Shown here: in pieces, positions 25,983-33,927 of the stretch
Position numbering within the stretch: the stretch's first letter is position 1
How the letters are laid out: each line of letters opens with the position of its first letter
Assembly: GCF_027913035.1 (NCBI RefSeq)
Contig: NZ_CP115775.1
Coordinates: forward strand, 2,316,501 to 2,380,500
Direction: 5' to 3'
Length of the DNA stretch: 64,000 nt
Source of the DNA: Paracoccus albus
GTDB lineage: Bacteria > Pseudomonadota > Alphaproteobacteria > Rhodobacterales > Rhodobacteraceae
Program-made: the position numbers and the translations under genes
The notes under the pieces: generated by a model
Database searches by the model: none
Told to the model about the DNA's origin: nothing
The model's input: the letters and a program-made list of their open reading frames with translations, nothing else

Positions 25983-28574
25983 TCAGCACACCAGAGGTCT
26001 GCTTTTCCGGATGTGGCGAACCGCCATTTTGCGGCCTTGCCTGCCAGAGACCAACAGGCGAGCAGGTGAGCGTTCGACACCCTCGCGAAGCTGGGGGAAG
26101 ATCGTGAAAATTTCTTCCAATGCGGCCGGACCGACAGCTTTCAGCGCCTCGGGACCGGTAAACAGCGACTCGCTCTCGGCGCCGTTGGCGATCACCACCT
26201 GATGCTCCTCGAACAGGAAATGCACATAGGTCACCTCTGCCAGATCATAGGCAATGTCGATTCCCTCGACCTGCAACAGCTGCTTTGCCGCGACAAGCAC
26301 CTCCATCGCGCCAAACATTCGCAGCGCAATCTTTGAACGCAACAGCATCCGGTGCTGAGGAGACACGATCAGGTCGGAGGCCGGAATACCTTCACCAAGT
26401 GCGCCAGCTTTGATACGGATCGGACGAAGGTTAGGGTTTTCGTGCAGCACCTGCGAAGTGAGCTTCCGCTTACCGATCCAGCGAATAGCCTGCTGGCCCG
26501 CATCTCGCGTGACGACCATATCGCCGACTTTCAGATCGCCAGCAGCGACCTCTCCGTCGGCTGTCAATATAAGCGCATCCTCACCGAAACAGACAACGGC
26601 GGTGTTGTCCGTGGTCAGATCCATCGCGGCTGTCGTATCCGCGCCGCTCAGGATCGTCATCGAGAACTTGGAGTCAAATGCTTTGTCGATGCTGATATCG
26701 TCTAGCTTACCGTCGTCGGCCTGATCGCCACGTAGCCAGTCCAACGGATGATCATAGGGGGCCAGACCGGCGTCTACGCGCGCCGCGTTGATAATCGCCA
26801 GATTGGCCATGTTGTAGTGGCCCGACAGGTCAACGAAGTCGTTATTGGCGCGCACGCCGTCGTTGAAGTCCTGCCCCGCTGCAAGGTTGAAGTCGCGGAT
26901 GATGTCGCCATCGCCTGCGATGAAAGTATCGAAACCCTCGCCGCCCGTCTGGTCGTCAGCACCGCGTTGGCCGTCGTGATAGTCGTTCCCATCGCCGCCG
27001 ACCAGCGTGTCATCGTCCACCCCGCCATACAGGGTATCGTCGCCGGTGCCTGCATCGACGAGGTCGTCGTCGTTCATCCAATCTTTTTCGTGGGTATGTC
27101 CTGCGTCGATGTAGTCATTCCCATCGCCACCGAATATCGTATCGGCTCTGACACCGCTATAAATGGTATCGTCGCCCGCGCCCGCATCTACATAGTTGAA
27201 ATCCTGCAGACCGGTTTTCTCAAGCGCCTGCGCAAGGATGAGGTCGTCACCATCTTCGCCATAGATGGTGTCAGATCCATCATGACCCCAGATCGTATCG
27301 TCACCGACGCCCGCTTCCACATAGTCATCGCCATAATAGCCATCGATCCTGTCAGCACCGGCACCACCATAGAGCGTATCGTCATCTTCGCGGCCAAGAA
27401 GGGTGTCGTCGCCTGCCCCGCCGTCAATCTTGTCGTCGCCTGCGTCGCCCTGAATATGGTCGTTTCCGCCGTCGGTCCCTGAATGAGAGCCATTGTCGCC
27501 AGCCAAGACGTCGTTACCATTACCCCCATGGATGGTATCGTCGCCCAGTCCACCGACCATATCGTCACTGCCAGCCAGACCGATGAGAAGGTCATTGCCT
27601 TCATCGCCGCGAAGCAAATCGTCTCCGCCCTCGCCATGAAGCGTATCGTTGCCCTCTTGCCCTTCTATCGCATCATTCCCGTCGCCACCCAAGAGAAGAT
27701 CGTTGCCAGTTCCACCGATCATACTGTCCCAACCGGAGCCGCCTCGCATGGTGTCGTCACCAGCCTGTCCGAAAAGGGTGTCGTTTTGGTCGGGCAACGT
27801 CGAATCGGTGATTTCATCGCCCGAAATCAGGTCGTTGCCTGCGCCGCCGAGAATCCAATCAGCGTCGGCATCGCCATGCAGTGTATCGTCGCCGTAGCCG
27901 CCCTGGATCGTGTCCCGACCGCGGTCACCGTGTACAAGGTTCGCATCACCAGAGACTAAATCAATATAAGCGCCGGCTTCGATGCTGTCGTCGCCTGCCC
28001 CGCCGTGGATCGTGTCGTCGTGGTCATGGCCCCATATGGTGTCATCGCCATCGTCGCCATAAATCAAGTCAGTGCCGGTGAGACCGTCCAACTGGTCATT
28101 ACCTGCACCGCCATGCAGTGTATCGTTGTCTCCGAGACCGAGGACGGTATCGTCTCCGACGCCGCCAATCAGGCTATCGTCACCCAGGCCACCCTGGACA
28201 TGGTCGTCACCACCTTCAGTCGGCGAGTTAATATGGTCATCGCCATCTATGACATCATTGCCAGCATAGCCCCATACAACATCATCGCCGAGACCACCAA
28301 ACAGCGTGTCGCCCTCGTCAATACCGTCGAATTCATCATAGCCGATAACAGAGTCATTGCCGTCGCCGCCATGAAGCCAGTCGGCACCTTCCTGACCCCG
28401 AAGCGTGTCATTGCCGCCATCACCCAGCAGGGTATCGTCGCCGGTCTGCCCTGCAAGCTGATCGTTGCCGAGTTCTCCTTCAAGCCGGTCGTCACCCGCC
28501 TGACCTTTCAGGGTATCGTTTTCGACGGTGCCGATTAGCGTGTCGGCCTGCGCGGTGCCTTCTTCAAATGCCAT
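25983..28574 (-). CDS. RTX calcium-binding protein with C-terminal Hint domain
   Basis: An 863-residue, very acidic secreted-type protein. Residues about 10-560 are tandem glycine/aspartate nonapeptides (GGxGxDxxx, e.g. GGDGNDYHDG) forming Ca2+-binding beta-rolls. An Asp-rich linker follows, then about 200 residues of Hint_2-type domain beginning at C662 (CFGEDALILTADGE, later SPQHRMLLRSKIALR). There is no N-terminal signal peptide, as expected for type I secretion, but no secretion genes are nearby. ATG 28574 follows GGAGAAGG; an upstream in-frame ATG (28589) is less well placed. Hint domains of this family are suspected to self-cleave; the substrate or target is unknown. Confidence 0.92.
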   Translation of the reverse strand: MAFEEGTAQADTLIGTVENDTLKGQAGDDRLEGELGNDQLAGQTGDDTLLGDGGNDTLRGQEGADWLHGGDGNDSVIGYDEFDGIDEGDTLFGGLGDDVVWGYAGNDVIDGDDHINSPTEGGDDHVQGGLGDDSLIGGVGDDTVLGLGDNDTLHGGAGNDQLDGLTGTDLIYGDDGDDTIWGHDHDDTIHGGAGDDSIEAGAYIDLVSGDANLVHGDRGRDTIQGGYGDDTLHGDADADWILGGAGNDLISGDEITDSTLPDQNDTLFGQAGDDTMRGGSGWDSMIGGTGNDLLLGGDGNDAIEGQEGNDTLHGEGGDDLLRGDEGNDLLIGLAGSDDMVGGLGDDTIHGGNGNDVLAGDNGSHSGTDGGNDHIQGDAGDDKIDGGAGDDTLLGREDDDTLYGGAGADRIDGYYGDDYVEAGVGDDTIWGHDGSDTIYGEDGDDLILAQALEKTGLQDFNYVDAGAGDDTIYSGVRADTIFGGDGNDYIDAGHTHEKDWMNDDDLVDAGTGDDTLYGGVDDDTLVGGDGNDYHDGQRGADDQTGGEGFDTFIAGDGDIIRDFNLAAGQDFNDGVRANNDFVDLSGHYNMANLAIINAARVDAGLAPYDHPLDWLRGDQADDGKLDDISIDKAFDSKFSMTILSGADTTAAMDLTTDNTAVVCFGEDALILTADGEVAAGDLKVGDMVVTRDAGQQAIRWIGKRKLTSQVLHENPNLRPIRIKAGALGEGIPASDLIVSPQHRMLLRSKIALRMFGAMEVLVAAKQLLQVEGIDIAYDLAEVTYVHFLFEEHQVVIANGAESESLFTGPEALKAVGPAALEEIFTIFPQLREGVERSPARLLVSGRQGRKMAVRHIRKSRPLVC

Positions 28575-28644
28575 GATGACCTTCTCCATACGTCGCGATT
28601 AACATAGAGCAACTTTTGGTTGCGGAGATGGCGGTTACATTACT

Positions 28645-28659
28645 TTAAAGTGTGTTAAC
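28645..28659. promoter_or_regulatory. Paired TTAA half-sites upstream of the RTX gene
   Basis: TTAA (28645-28648) and TTAAC (28655-28659) are separated by 6 bp, one short of the CtrA consensus spacing, about 75 bp upstream of the RTX start. It could be a degenerate CtrA site or simply an AT-rich promoter. Confidence 0.3.
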
Positions 28660-28794
28660 AGTGCTTGCCGGAAAGTTTTCGCGAAAAAATGCAACTTTGC
28701 CGCTAGTAGTAGATAGATCTGCCACTGGTAGCTGTGCCAACGCGCTCTTCTACCTTCGCCGCGCCAGACACAAGGCCCTTGCAGCGCCTCGTCG

Positions 28795-29095
28795 GCGACC
28801 CTATGTTCGTTTGGTCCGGTTCGCCGGACTATGGACATAAACGCGCTCGTAATAAGCGGATCGGACCCGGGGGCGGTACCCGGCGGCTCCACCATAATTC
28901 GCCTTCGTTGGGGGGATCTGGGGCCGAAACAGGATCGACGAACGTGTAAAGGGGATGGCTTTGTCTCGGTGAGCTACCACCGTTATCGGTGCAAAATGTA
29001 CAGTTGCCAACGACAACCGTGCTCCGGTCGCTCTGGCTGCGTAAGCAGCTCGGGTAACCGAAACTTAACTCCTTGCGCTTAGCCGCGTAAGGCGG
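28795..29095 (+). ncRNA. ssrA: Transfer-messenger RNA, permuted two-piece form
   Basis: Permuted alphaproteobacterial tmRNA gene. The acceptor piece comes first. It holds a UUCG-capped hairpin (28802-28839), a T-arm-like stem (CCGGG 28867-28871 / CCCGG 28879-28883) and the 3' acceptor strand CGGCTCC (28884-28890) ending ACCA at 28894. After a 25-base intervening segment the coding piece starts with GGGGCCG (28920-28926), which pairs with CGGCTCC over 7 bp. It contains the tag frame at 29006-29044. Mature 5' and 3' limits (about 28795 and 29095) are estimates. It rescues stalled ribosomes and tags the nascent peptide for ClpXP. Confidence 0.93.
29006..29044 (+). other. tmRNA proteolysis-tag reading frame
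   Basis: Resume codon GCC followed by codons for NDNRAPVALAA and a TAA stop, so the added tag is A(charged)-ANDNRAPVALAA. The ALAA end is the classical ClpX-recognised degron, and the AND.. start is the region bound by SspB in other bacteria. Confidence 0.92.
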
Positions 29096-29100
29096 GGCCC

Positions 29101-29133
29101 GCAGGAGCCTTGCAACAGAATCCTGCACCTTTT
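29101..29133 (+). terminator. Terminator/processing hairpin after ssrA
   Basis: GCAGGA (29101-29106) pairs with TCCTGC (29121-29126), followed by ACCTTTT. The stem is short with a 14-base loop, so it may be the tmRNA precursor terminator. It ends 11 bp from the convergent antiporter gene. Confidence 0.55.
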
Positions 29134-29143
29134 CCCAATATTG

Positions 29144-30367
29144 CTATTTGATCTGGTCCTCGGCGTCCGCACCGCGAATGATTGCGGGTGCCCAAATGCC
29201 ATGCAGCACAACTGAAATCAGCACGATCAGCGCAGAGATCGCCCAAAGCTGGCGGCCAACATCAATATTGAAGTCGGCGTTGTTGAGCGCGTAGGACAAA
29301 TAGTAAAACGTGCCGATGCCGCGTATCCCAAGAACAGAAATCGCAACCCTCTGACGTTGTGAGACATCTGTTCCGATCAGCCCGATCCAGCCGCACAGCG
29401 GACGGATCACCGCGATCACCAGCACCGCCAGCAATATCATCGGCGCGGTCAGTTGGGCCAACAACCCTTGCGCCACCGCAACGCCAAGCATCAGCAGCAG
29501 CAGCGCGAGGAACAGCATCTCTATCTCCTCGCCGAAGTCGTGAAGGATGACGTGATAATCATGCTCTCTTTCATAATCGCGGAAAGTCAGTGCGGCGACA
29601 AAAACAGCCAGAAAGCCGTAACCCTGCGCCAGCTCGCACAGCCCATAGGCGGTCAGTGTCAATGAAAGCGCGACAAAACCCTGCGCGCCCTTCACCGGAT
29701 CGACCAGCACAAAGACCAGCCGTGCAACAACTGCGCCGACCAGCAGACCCATTCCGATGCCACAGGCGATTTTCCACAGCACAGACACGGTCAGCCAGTG
29801 CTGAATAGCGCTTGCATCCAACCCTTCCGTCGCGGCAGCAATCGCCAGATAAACGAAGGGAAAAGCAAGACCGTCATTCAGCCCGGCCTCACTGGTCAGG
29901 GCAAAGCGTGTCTCAGGCTCATTCCCCTCGCGCGGCTTGCCAACCTGCACGCTGGCCGCAAGAACTGGATCGGTGGGCGCAATCGCCGCACCCAGCAACA
30001 TCGCTGCGGCCAGAGGCAGGCCCGCCAGCCAGATGCCGCCAAGCGCCACCATCGCAATGGAAAGCGGCATGGTGATCGCCAGCAGGCGCCAGGTGGTCGC
30101 CCATGAGCGCCAGCCGACCCTTCGGTCGATTTTCAGACCCGCTCCGGTCAGGGACATGATCACCGCGAACTCTGTCAGCTTTTCAATGAAAAGGCCCAGC
30201 GAGATGACATCGATGGCCGGGAAATTCGGCAGCGCGAACGGCAGCAGCAGGCCTGCCCCGACAAGCACCATCGGCAGCGATACAGGGACATTCTTCAGAA
30301 AATGCGGCAGGATCGCGGCCAGCAAGGTCACGATCCCCAGCAAGGACAGAAACAGTTCGTAGTTCAT
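29144..30367 (-). CDS. Cation:proton antiporter (CPA1 family)
   Basis: A 407-residue polytopic membrane protein with about 12 hydrophobic helices and the Na+/H+-exchanger core. LLGAAIAPTDPVLAASVQVG is the unwound-helix motif, and LTSEAGLNDGLAFPFVYLAI carries the ND (asparagine-aspartate) ion-binding pair of electroneutral CPA1 exchangers. There is no C-terminal regulatory domain. It likely exports Na+ or K+ in exchange for protons. It is convergent with ssrA and divergent from sspB. Confidence 0.92.
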   Translation of the reverse strand: MNYELFLSLLGIVTLLAAILPHFLKNVPVSLPMVLVGAGLLLPFALPNFPAIDVISLGLFIEKLTEFAVIMSLTGAGLKIDRRVGWRSWATTWRLLAITMPLSIAMVALGGIWLAGLPLAAAMLLGAAIAPTDPVLAASVQVGKPREGNEPETRFALTSEAGLNDGLAFPFVYLAIAAATEGLDASAIQHWLTVSVLWKIACGIGMGLLVGAVVARLVFVLVDPVKGAQGFVALSLTLTAYGLCELAQGYGFLAVFVAALTFRDYEREHDYHVILHDFGEEIEMLFLALLLLMLGVAVAQGLLAQLTAPMILLAVLVIAVIRPLCGWIGLIGTDVSQRQRVAISVLGIRGIGTFYYLSYALNNADFNIDVGRQLWAISALIVLISVVLHGIWAPAIIRGADAEDQIK

Positions 30368-30502
30368 GGGTCTCCTTTGCCGGGACAGCCCTTCTTTTGC
30401 CGCCCCGTCGTCACAGTCGCCCCCTTTTCATGGCTGGTTCAATCCCTATACTCGACACGATCACGGCACCAATGCCGGGTAAAAACGGCGAAGGGGACGG
30501 GC

Positions 30503-30967
30503 ATGACGCGCGCAATCGATTATGGCGGATTGATGCATCGGGCCATGCAGGGGCTGATTTCGGATGTTCTGCAACGCGTTGCCGAAAACGGCCTGCCCGG
30601 AGAGCACCATTTCTTCATCACCTTCGACACGCGGGAAGAAGGCGTCGAAATCGCCGACTGGCTGCGGGAACGTTACCCGGCCGAAATGACCATCGTGATT
30701 CAGCACTGGTACGAGAACCTTATTGTTGAAGATGACCGGTTTGAAGTGACTCTGAACTTCGGCAACTCGCCAGAGCGGCTGATCGTTCCCTTCGATGCCA
30801 TGCGCACCTTTGTCGACCCGTCGGTCGAATTCGGTCTGCGTTTTGAGACGCAGGAAAGCGAAGACGAAGAAGACGATGGCGCCGAAGGCGTCATTGAAGA
30901 AGCTCAGGAAGTAGACATCCCGAAAGAAGGTGGCGAGGTGGTCAGCCTCGACAAGTGGCGGAAGTAG
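30503..30967 (+). CDS. sspB: SspB-family ClpXP adaptor (alphaproteobacterial type)
   Basis: A 154-residue SspB-alpha protein. A beta-barrel tag-binding domain (about 1-115: HHFFITFDTREEGVEIADWL, MTIVIQHWYENLIVEDD, LTVPFDAM-like LIVPFDAM) is followed by an acidic disordered linker. The short C-terminal tail VVSLDKWRK sits where the ClpX-docking peptide lies in SspB. It would tether ANDNRAPVALAA-tagged proteins to ClpXP. The ATG at 30503 follows AAGGGGACGGGC; the longer frame to 30302 crosses the antiporter start and is not coding. It lies only about 1.4 kb from ssrA. Confidence 0.93.
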   Translation: MTRAIDYGGLMHRAMQGLISDVLQRVAENGLPGEHHFFITFDTREEGVEIADWLRERYPAEMTIVIQHWYENLIVEDDRFEVTLNFGNSPERLIVPFDAMRTFVDPSVEFGLRFETQESEDEEDDGAEGVIEEAQEVDIPKEGGEVVSLDKWRK

Positions 30968-31138
30968 TCTCCGTCAAAAGCCCCAGATATTCCATCTGCG
31001 CGCAGAGTGGAGACGAGGTTCGCCCAGACGTCTCGACACTGCCCTGCCTTCAGAGCCAGCTTCGCATACTGCCGCATACCATTTGCGAATCCTCCGCCCT
31101 GCCGCTAAAACCCACGCAAAATCGCGAGGGAGCCGCAG

Positions 31139-32533
31139 ATGACCAAAACCCGCACCGAGACCGACAGCTTCGGCCCGCTGGAGGTTGACGCCTCCAAATA
31201 CTGGGGCGCGCAGACGCAGCGTTCGATCATGAACTTCCCCATCGGCTGGGAACGCCAGCCCGTGGCGATCATCCGTGCGCTTGGTGCCATCAAGCTGGCG
31301 GCGGCGCGGATCAACATGCGCGAGGGCAAGCTGGACGAGAAGATCGGCGGCGCGATGGAACAGGCCGCGACCGAGGTCTTCGAAGGCAAGTTCGACGATA
31401 ACTTCCCGCTGGTGGTCTGGCAGACCGGGTCCGGCACCCAGTCGAACATGAACGCGAACGAAGTCGTGTCGAACCGCGCGATTGAGATTCTGGGCGGCGA
31501 ACTTGGGTCGAAAGACCCTGTTCACCCAAACGATCACGTGAATATGGGCCAGTCCTCCAACGACACCTTCCCGACCGCGATGCATGTCGCCATCGGCATG
31601 ATGGCCCGCGACACGCTGCTGCCCGGTCTGGAAAAGCTGGCATCGGCGTTGGAAGCGAAGTCCGACGAATTCAAGGACATCATCAAGATCGGCCGCACGC
31701 ATACGCAGGACGCGACACCGCTGACGCTGGGACAGGAATTCGGCGGCTACGCCCATCAGGTCCGCATGGGGATCGAGCGTGTGAAGCTGTGTCTGCCGCA
31801 GATCTATGAACTCGCGCAGGGTGGCACGGCAGTCGGCACCGGGCTGAACACCAAGAAGGGCTGGGACAAGGACATCGCCGCCGAGATCGCCAAGATCACC
31901 GACCTGCCCTTCGTCACCGCCCCGAACAAGTTCGAAGCCCTGGCCGCGCATGACGCCATGGTCTTCTTCTCGGGGGCGCTGAAAACCATCGCGGCAAGCC
32001 TCTTCAAGATCGCCAACGACCTGCGCCTGCTGGGCTCTGGCCCGCGTTCCGGTCTGGGCGAGTTGATCCTGCCCGAGAACGAGCCGGGGTCCTCGATCAT
32101 GCCCGGCAAGGTCAACCCGACCCAGGCCGAGGCGCTGACCATGGTCTGCGCCCATGTCATGGGCAATGACGCGGCGGTCGGGATTGCCGGCTCGCAGGGT
32201 CATTTCGAACTGAACGTCTATAACCCGATGATGTCCTATAACGTGCTGCAGTCGATGCAATTGCTGGGCGACGCGGCGGGATCCTTCACCGACAATATGG
32301 TCGCCGGAACGCAGGCAAACACTGCCCGGATCGACACGCTGATGAAGGAATCGCTGATGCTGGTGACGGCTCTGGCGCCGACCATCGGTTACGACAATGC
32401 GACCAAGGTCGCCAAGACGGCCCATAAGAACGGCACCACGCTACGCGAGGAAGCCGTCGGCATGGGCTTTGTGACCGAGGACGAATTCGACAAGATCGTC
32501 CGGCCAGAGCAGATGATTGGGCCGTCGGACTGA
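31139..32533 (+). CDS. fumC: Fumarate hydratase, class II
   Basis: A 464-residue iron-independent fumarase of the TCA cycle (fumarate + water to L-malate). It has [14 protein letters not shown], the [15 protein letters not shown] [16 protein letters not shown] segment, and the superfamily signature [13 protein letters not shown] with the catalytic serine. Length is normal. It stands alone with a clear terminator downstream. Confidence 0.97.
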   Translation: MTKTRTETDSFGPLEVDASKYWGAQTQRSIMNFPIGWERQPVAIIRALGAIKLAAARINMREGKLDEKIGGAMEQAATEVFEGKFDDNFPLVVWQTGSGTQSNMNANEVVSNRAIEILGGELGSKDPVHPNDHVNMGQSSNDTFPTAMHVAIGMMARDTLLPGLEKLASALEAKSDEFKDIIKIGRTHTQDATPLTLGQEFGGYAHQVRMGIERVKLCLPQIYELAQGGTAVGTGLNTKKGWDKDIAAEIAKITDLPFVTAPNKFEALAAHDAMVFFSGALKTIAASLFKIANDLRLLGSGPRSGLGELILPENEPGSSIMPGKVNPTQAEALTMVCAHVMGNDAAVGIAGSQGHFELNVYNPMMSYNVLQSMQLLGDAAGSFTDNMVAGTQANTARIDTLMKESLMLVTALAPTIGYDNATKVAKTAHKNGTTLREEAVGMGFVTEDEFDKIVRPEQMIGPSD

Positions 32534-32553
32534 TCCTGCCATTAAATGAGTTG

Positions 32554-32580
32554 AAGGCGCGTCCGGTGGGCGCGCCTTTC
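32554..32580 (+). terminator. Rho-independent terminator after fumC
   Basis: AAGGCGCG (32554-32561) pairs with CGCGCCTT (32571-32578), loop TCCGGTGGG, then TTC, starting about 20 bp after the fumC stop. The stem is strong but the T-tract is short. Confidence 0.75.
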
Positions 32581-32862
32581 TCTATTTTACCGTCTCTCGC
32601 ATCGTCATCCAACAGAGGGCAGCGTCCGACCGCGGGCTGCCGCTGCCAAGGTTGCCGCTTTGCACTTTATGGCGCATCCCCGCCGCCCATCTGTTCAGTG
32701 CAGACCGGACCGAAGCGGCCGCCCATGGGCGGTCGGCCGCTGCCCGGCGGCGCAATGCGCCTTGGATTCCGGGCAGTATCCCGGAAACGATCCTTGGCTT
32801 TACGCTCGCCTTTCCGACCGATAGCCTCGCCGCAGGTTTCGCGCAGAAGTGGAGGAACGGCT
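32581..32862. other. Intergenic stretch after fumC, no gene recognised
   Basis: About 280 bp of GC-rich DNA with open frames on both strands and no recognisable protein. It may contain the promoter of the downstream glycolipid-binding-type gene or decayed sequence. I see no RNA gene or repeat copy. Confidence 0.4.
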
Positions 32863-33432
32863 TTGGCGACTGCAAGATGGACAGATTGGAGTGGTCAGGG
32901 CCTTGAACACTGTCAGCTCAGCAAGAGCGCAGAGGGTGGTCACCGACTCGAGGGTGCCGTAGCTGGAACAAGACATGGGCTATATGGCGGACACTATGTT
33001 GTGCTAGCCGATGAACAGTTCCGAACGCGTGAGGTCCGCATGGACTATGTAGGCGGCCCGTCCCTGCATGTCGCATCTGACGGAAAAGGAAGCTGGCACG
33101 ACCTGCTAAGCGACAGCCCGATCCCGACCTTGGAAGGGTGCATGGACATCGATATCGGGATCACGCCCGCGACGAACACGCTGCCGATAAGGCGTCTAAG
33201 GCTCGCGTCACAGCAGAGCGCAGACATTTTTGCGGCCTATGTACCCCTGCCCGATCAAATCGACGGATGCTTTTTACCCATGCGGGCCGAGCAGCGATAT
33301 ACCTGCCTCATTCCTGGCAAACGCTATCGCTACGAGGGGTTATTTCGCAACTTTACCGCTGATCTGGAGATTGATCATCACGGTCTCGTGCTTGATTATC
33401 CCCAGACATTTCGCCGGGTTGCTGAGCTTTGA
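32863..33432 (+). CDS. Putative glycolipid-binding family protein (PF06475)
   Basis: A 189-residue soluble protein matching the PF06475 glycolipid-binding family by pattern: a WSGQGLEHCQLS start, GGPSLHVASDGKGSWHD, the core GCMDIDIGITPATNTLPIRR, then YTCLIPGKRYRYEGLF and LVLDYPQTFRRV at the end. The start is inferred as TTG at 32863 because GGAGGA sits 6 bp upstream and the protein then begins right at the conserved region. A longer frame to 32551 would read through the fumC terminator. The structural fold of this family is LolA/LppX-like, but its function is not settled. Confidence 0.78.
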   Translation: MATARWTDWSGQGLEHCQLSKSAEGGHRLEGAVAGTRHGLYGGHYVVLADEQFRTREVRMDYVGGPSLHVASDGKGSWHDLLSDSPIPTLEGCMDIDIGITPATNTLPIRRLRLASQQSADIFAAYVPLPDQIDGCFLPMRAEQRYTCLIPGKRYRYEGLFRNFTADLEIDHHGLVLDYPQTFRRVAEL

Positions 33433-33492
33433 TCATCGATGAAGCCATGCAATGCTGGGATTTAGCGAACGTTTTTCAGTAACCCAATCGAC

Positions 33493-33669
33493 ATGACCCA
33501 AATCACCAACCTCAACCGCTTCCGCAAGCAAAAAGCCCGCGAGGACGCCCGGCAACAGGCCGACGCCAATGCAGCCAAGCATGGCCGCACAAAGGCGCAA
33601 AAGCTTGCCGAGAAGGCCGACAAGGACCGCGCGGCAAAGAATCTCGACGGGGTGAAGCGTGACGATTGA
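33493..33669 (+). CDS. DUF4169 family small protein
   Basis: A 58-residue, highly charged helical protein beginning MTQITNLNRFRKQKAREDAR and rich in Lys, Ala, Arg and Asp. It fits DUF4169, a short conserved alphaproteobacterial family of unknown function. Its stop overlaps the next gene (ribbon-helix-helix) by 11 bp, so the two are translationally coupled. Confidence 0.75.
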   Translation: MTQITNLNRFRKQKAREDARQQADANAAKHGRTKAQKLAEKADKDRAAKNLDGVKRDD

Positions 33670-33898
33670 GCTGCCGCCGATGGATGCGCCGGCGAAGCGC
33701 TCGGTTTCTATCGACGGGCATCGCACCTCGGTCAGTCTGGAGGATGCGTTCTGGCGGGCGCTCGACCGGATCGCCAAAGCAGGCGGCATCACCCGCGCCG
33801 CGCTGATCGCGGAAATCGACCATGCGCGCCCGCCCGAGGTGGGTCTCGGTACCGCCTGTCGTCTGTTCGTGCTGGCAGAATCCGGGAAGGGACGCTAA
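33659..33898 (+). CDS. Ribbon-helix-helix domain protein
   Basis: A 79-residue protein with the RHH_4-type fold (PF13467-like): a short basic strand (KRSVSIDGHRTSVSLEDAFW) followed by two helices (ALDRIAKAGGITRAALIAEI). It starts with GTG inside the preceding DUF4169 gene. RHH proteins are DNA-binding or antitoxin-like, but no toxin gene is adjacent; purB follows 29 bp later. The DUF4169-RHH pairing is known in Rhodobacteraceae; the role is unknown. Confidence 0.8.
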   Translation: MTIELPPMDAPAKRSVSIDGHRTSVSLEDAFWRALDRIAKAGGITRAALIAEIDHARPPEVGLGTACRLFVLAESGKGR

Positions 33899-33927
33899 GT
33901 CACCCCTGACGAATTCAGGAGGCCCCG

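Noticed and set aside
26900..28500. Regularly spaced short repeats resembling a CRISPR array.
   Set aside because: The repeats are about 27 bp with degenerate codons encoding RTX nonapeptides in frame; there are no unique spacers or cas genes.
26748..28538. Long plus-strand reading frames (244, 158 and 177 residues) opposite the RTX gene, rich in Val, Ile and Ala.
   Set aside because: They are the antisense of repetitive GGxGxD codons, which lack stops on the other strand. They have no family features, and the minus-strand protein has a ribosome site, Hint domain and terminator.
28861..28894. A tRNA-like T-arm and CCA end.
   Set aside because: It lacks a D-arm and anticodon arm and pairs with GGGGCCG downstream, so it is the acceptor piece of tmRNA, not a tRNA.
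33659..33898. Toxin-antitoxin module with the RHH protein as antitoxin.
   Set aside because: The adjacent proteins are DUF4169 and PurB; neither has a toxin fold.
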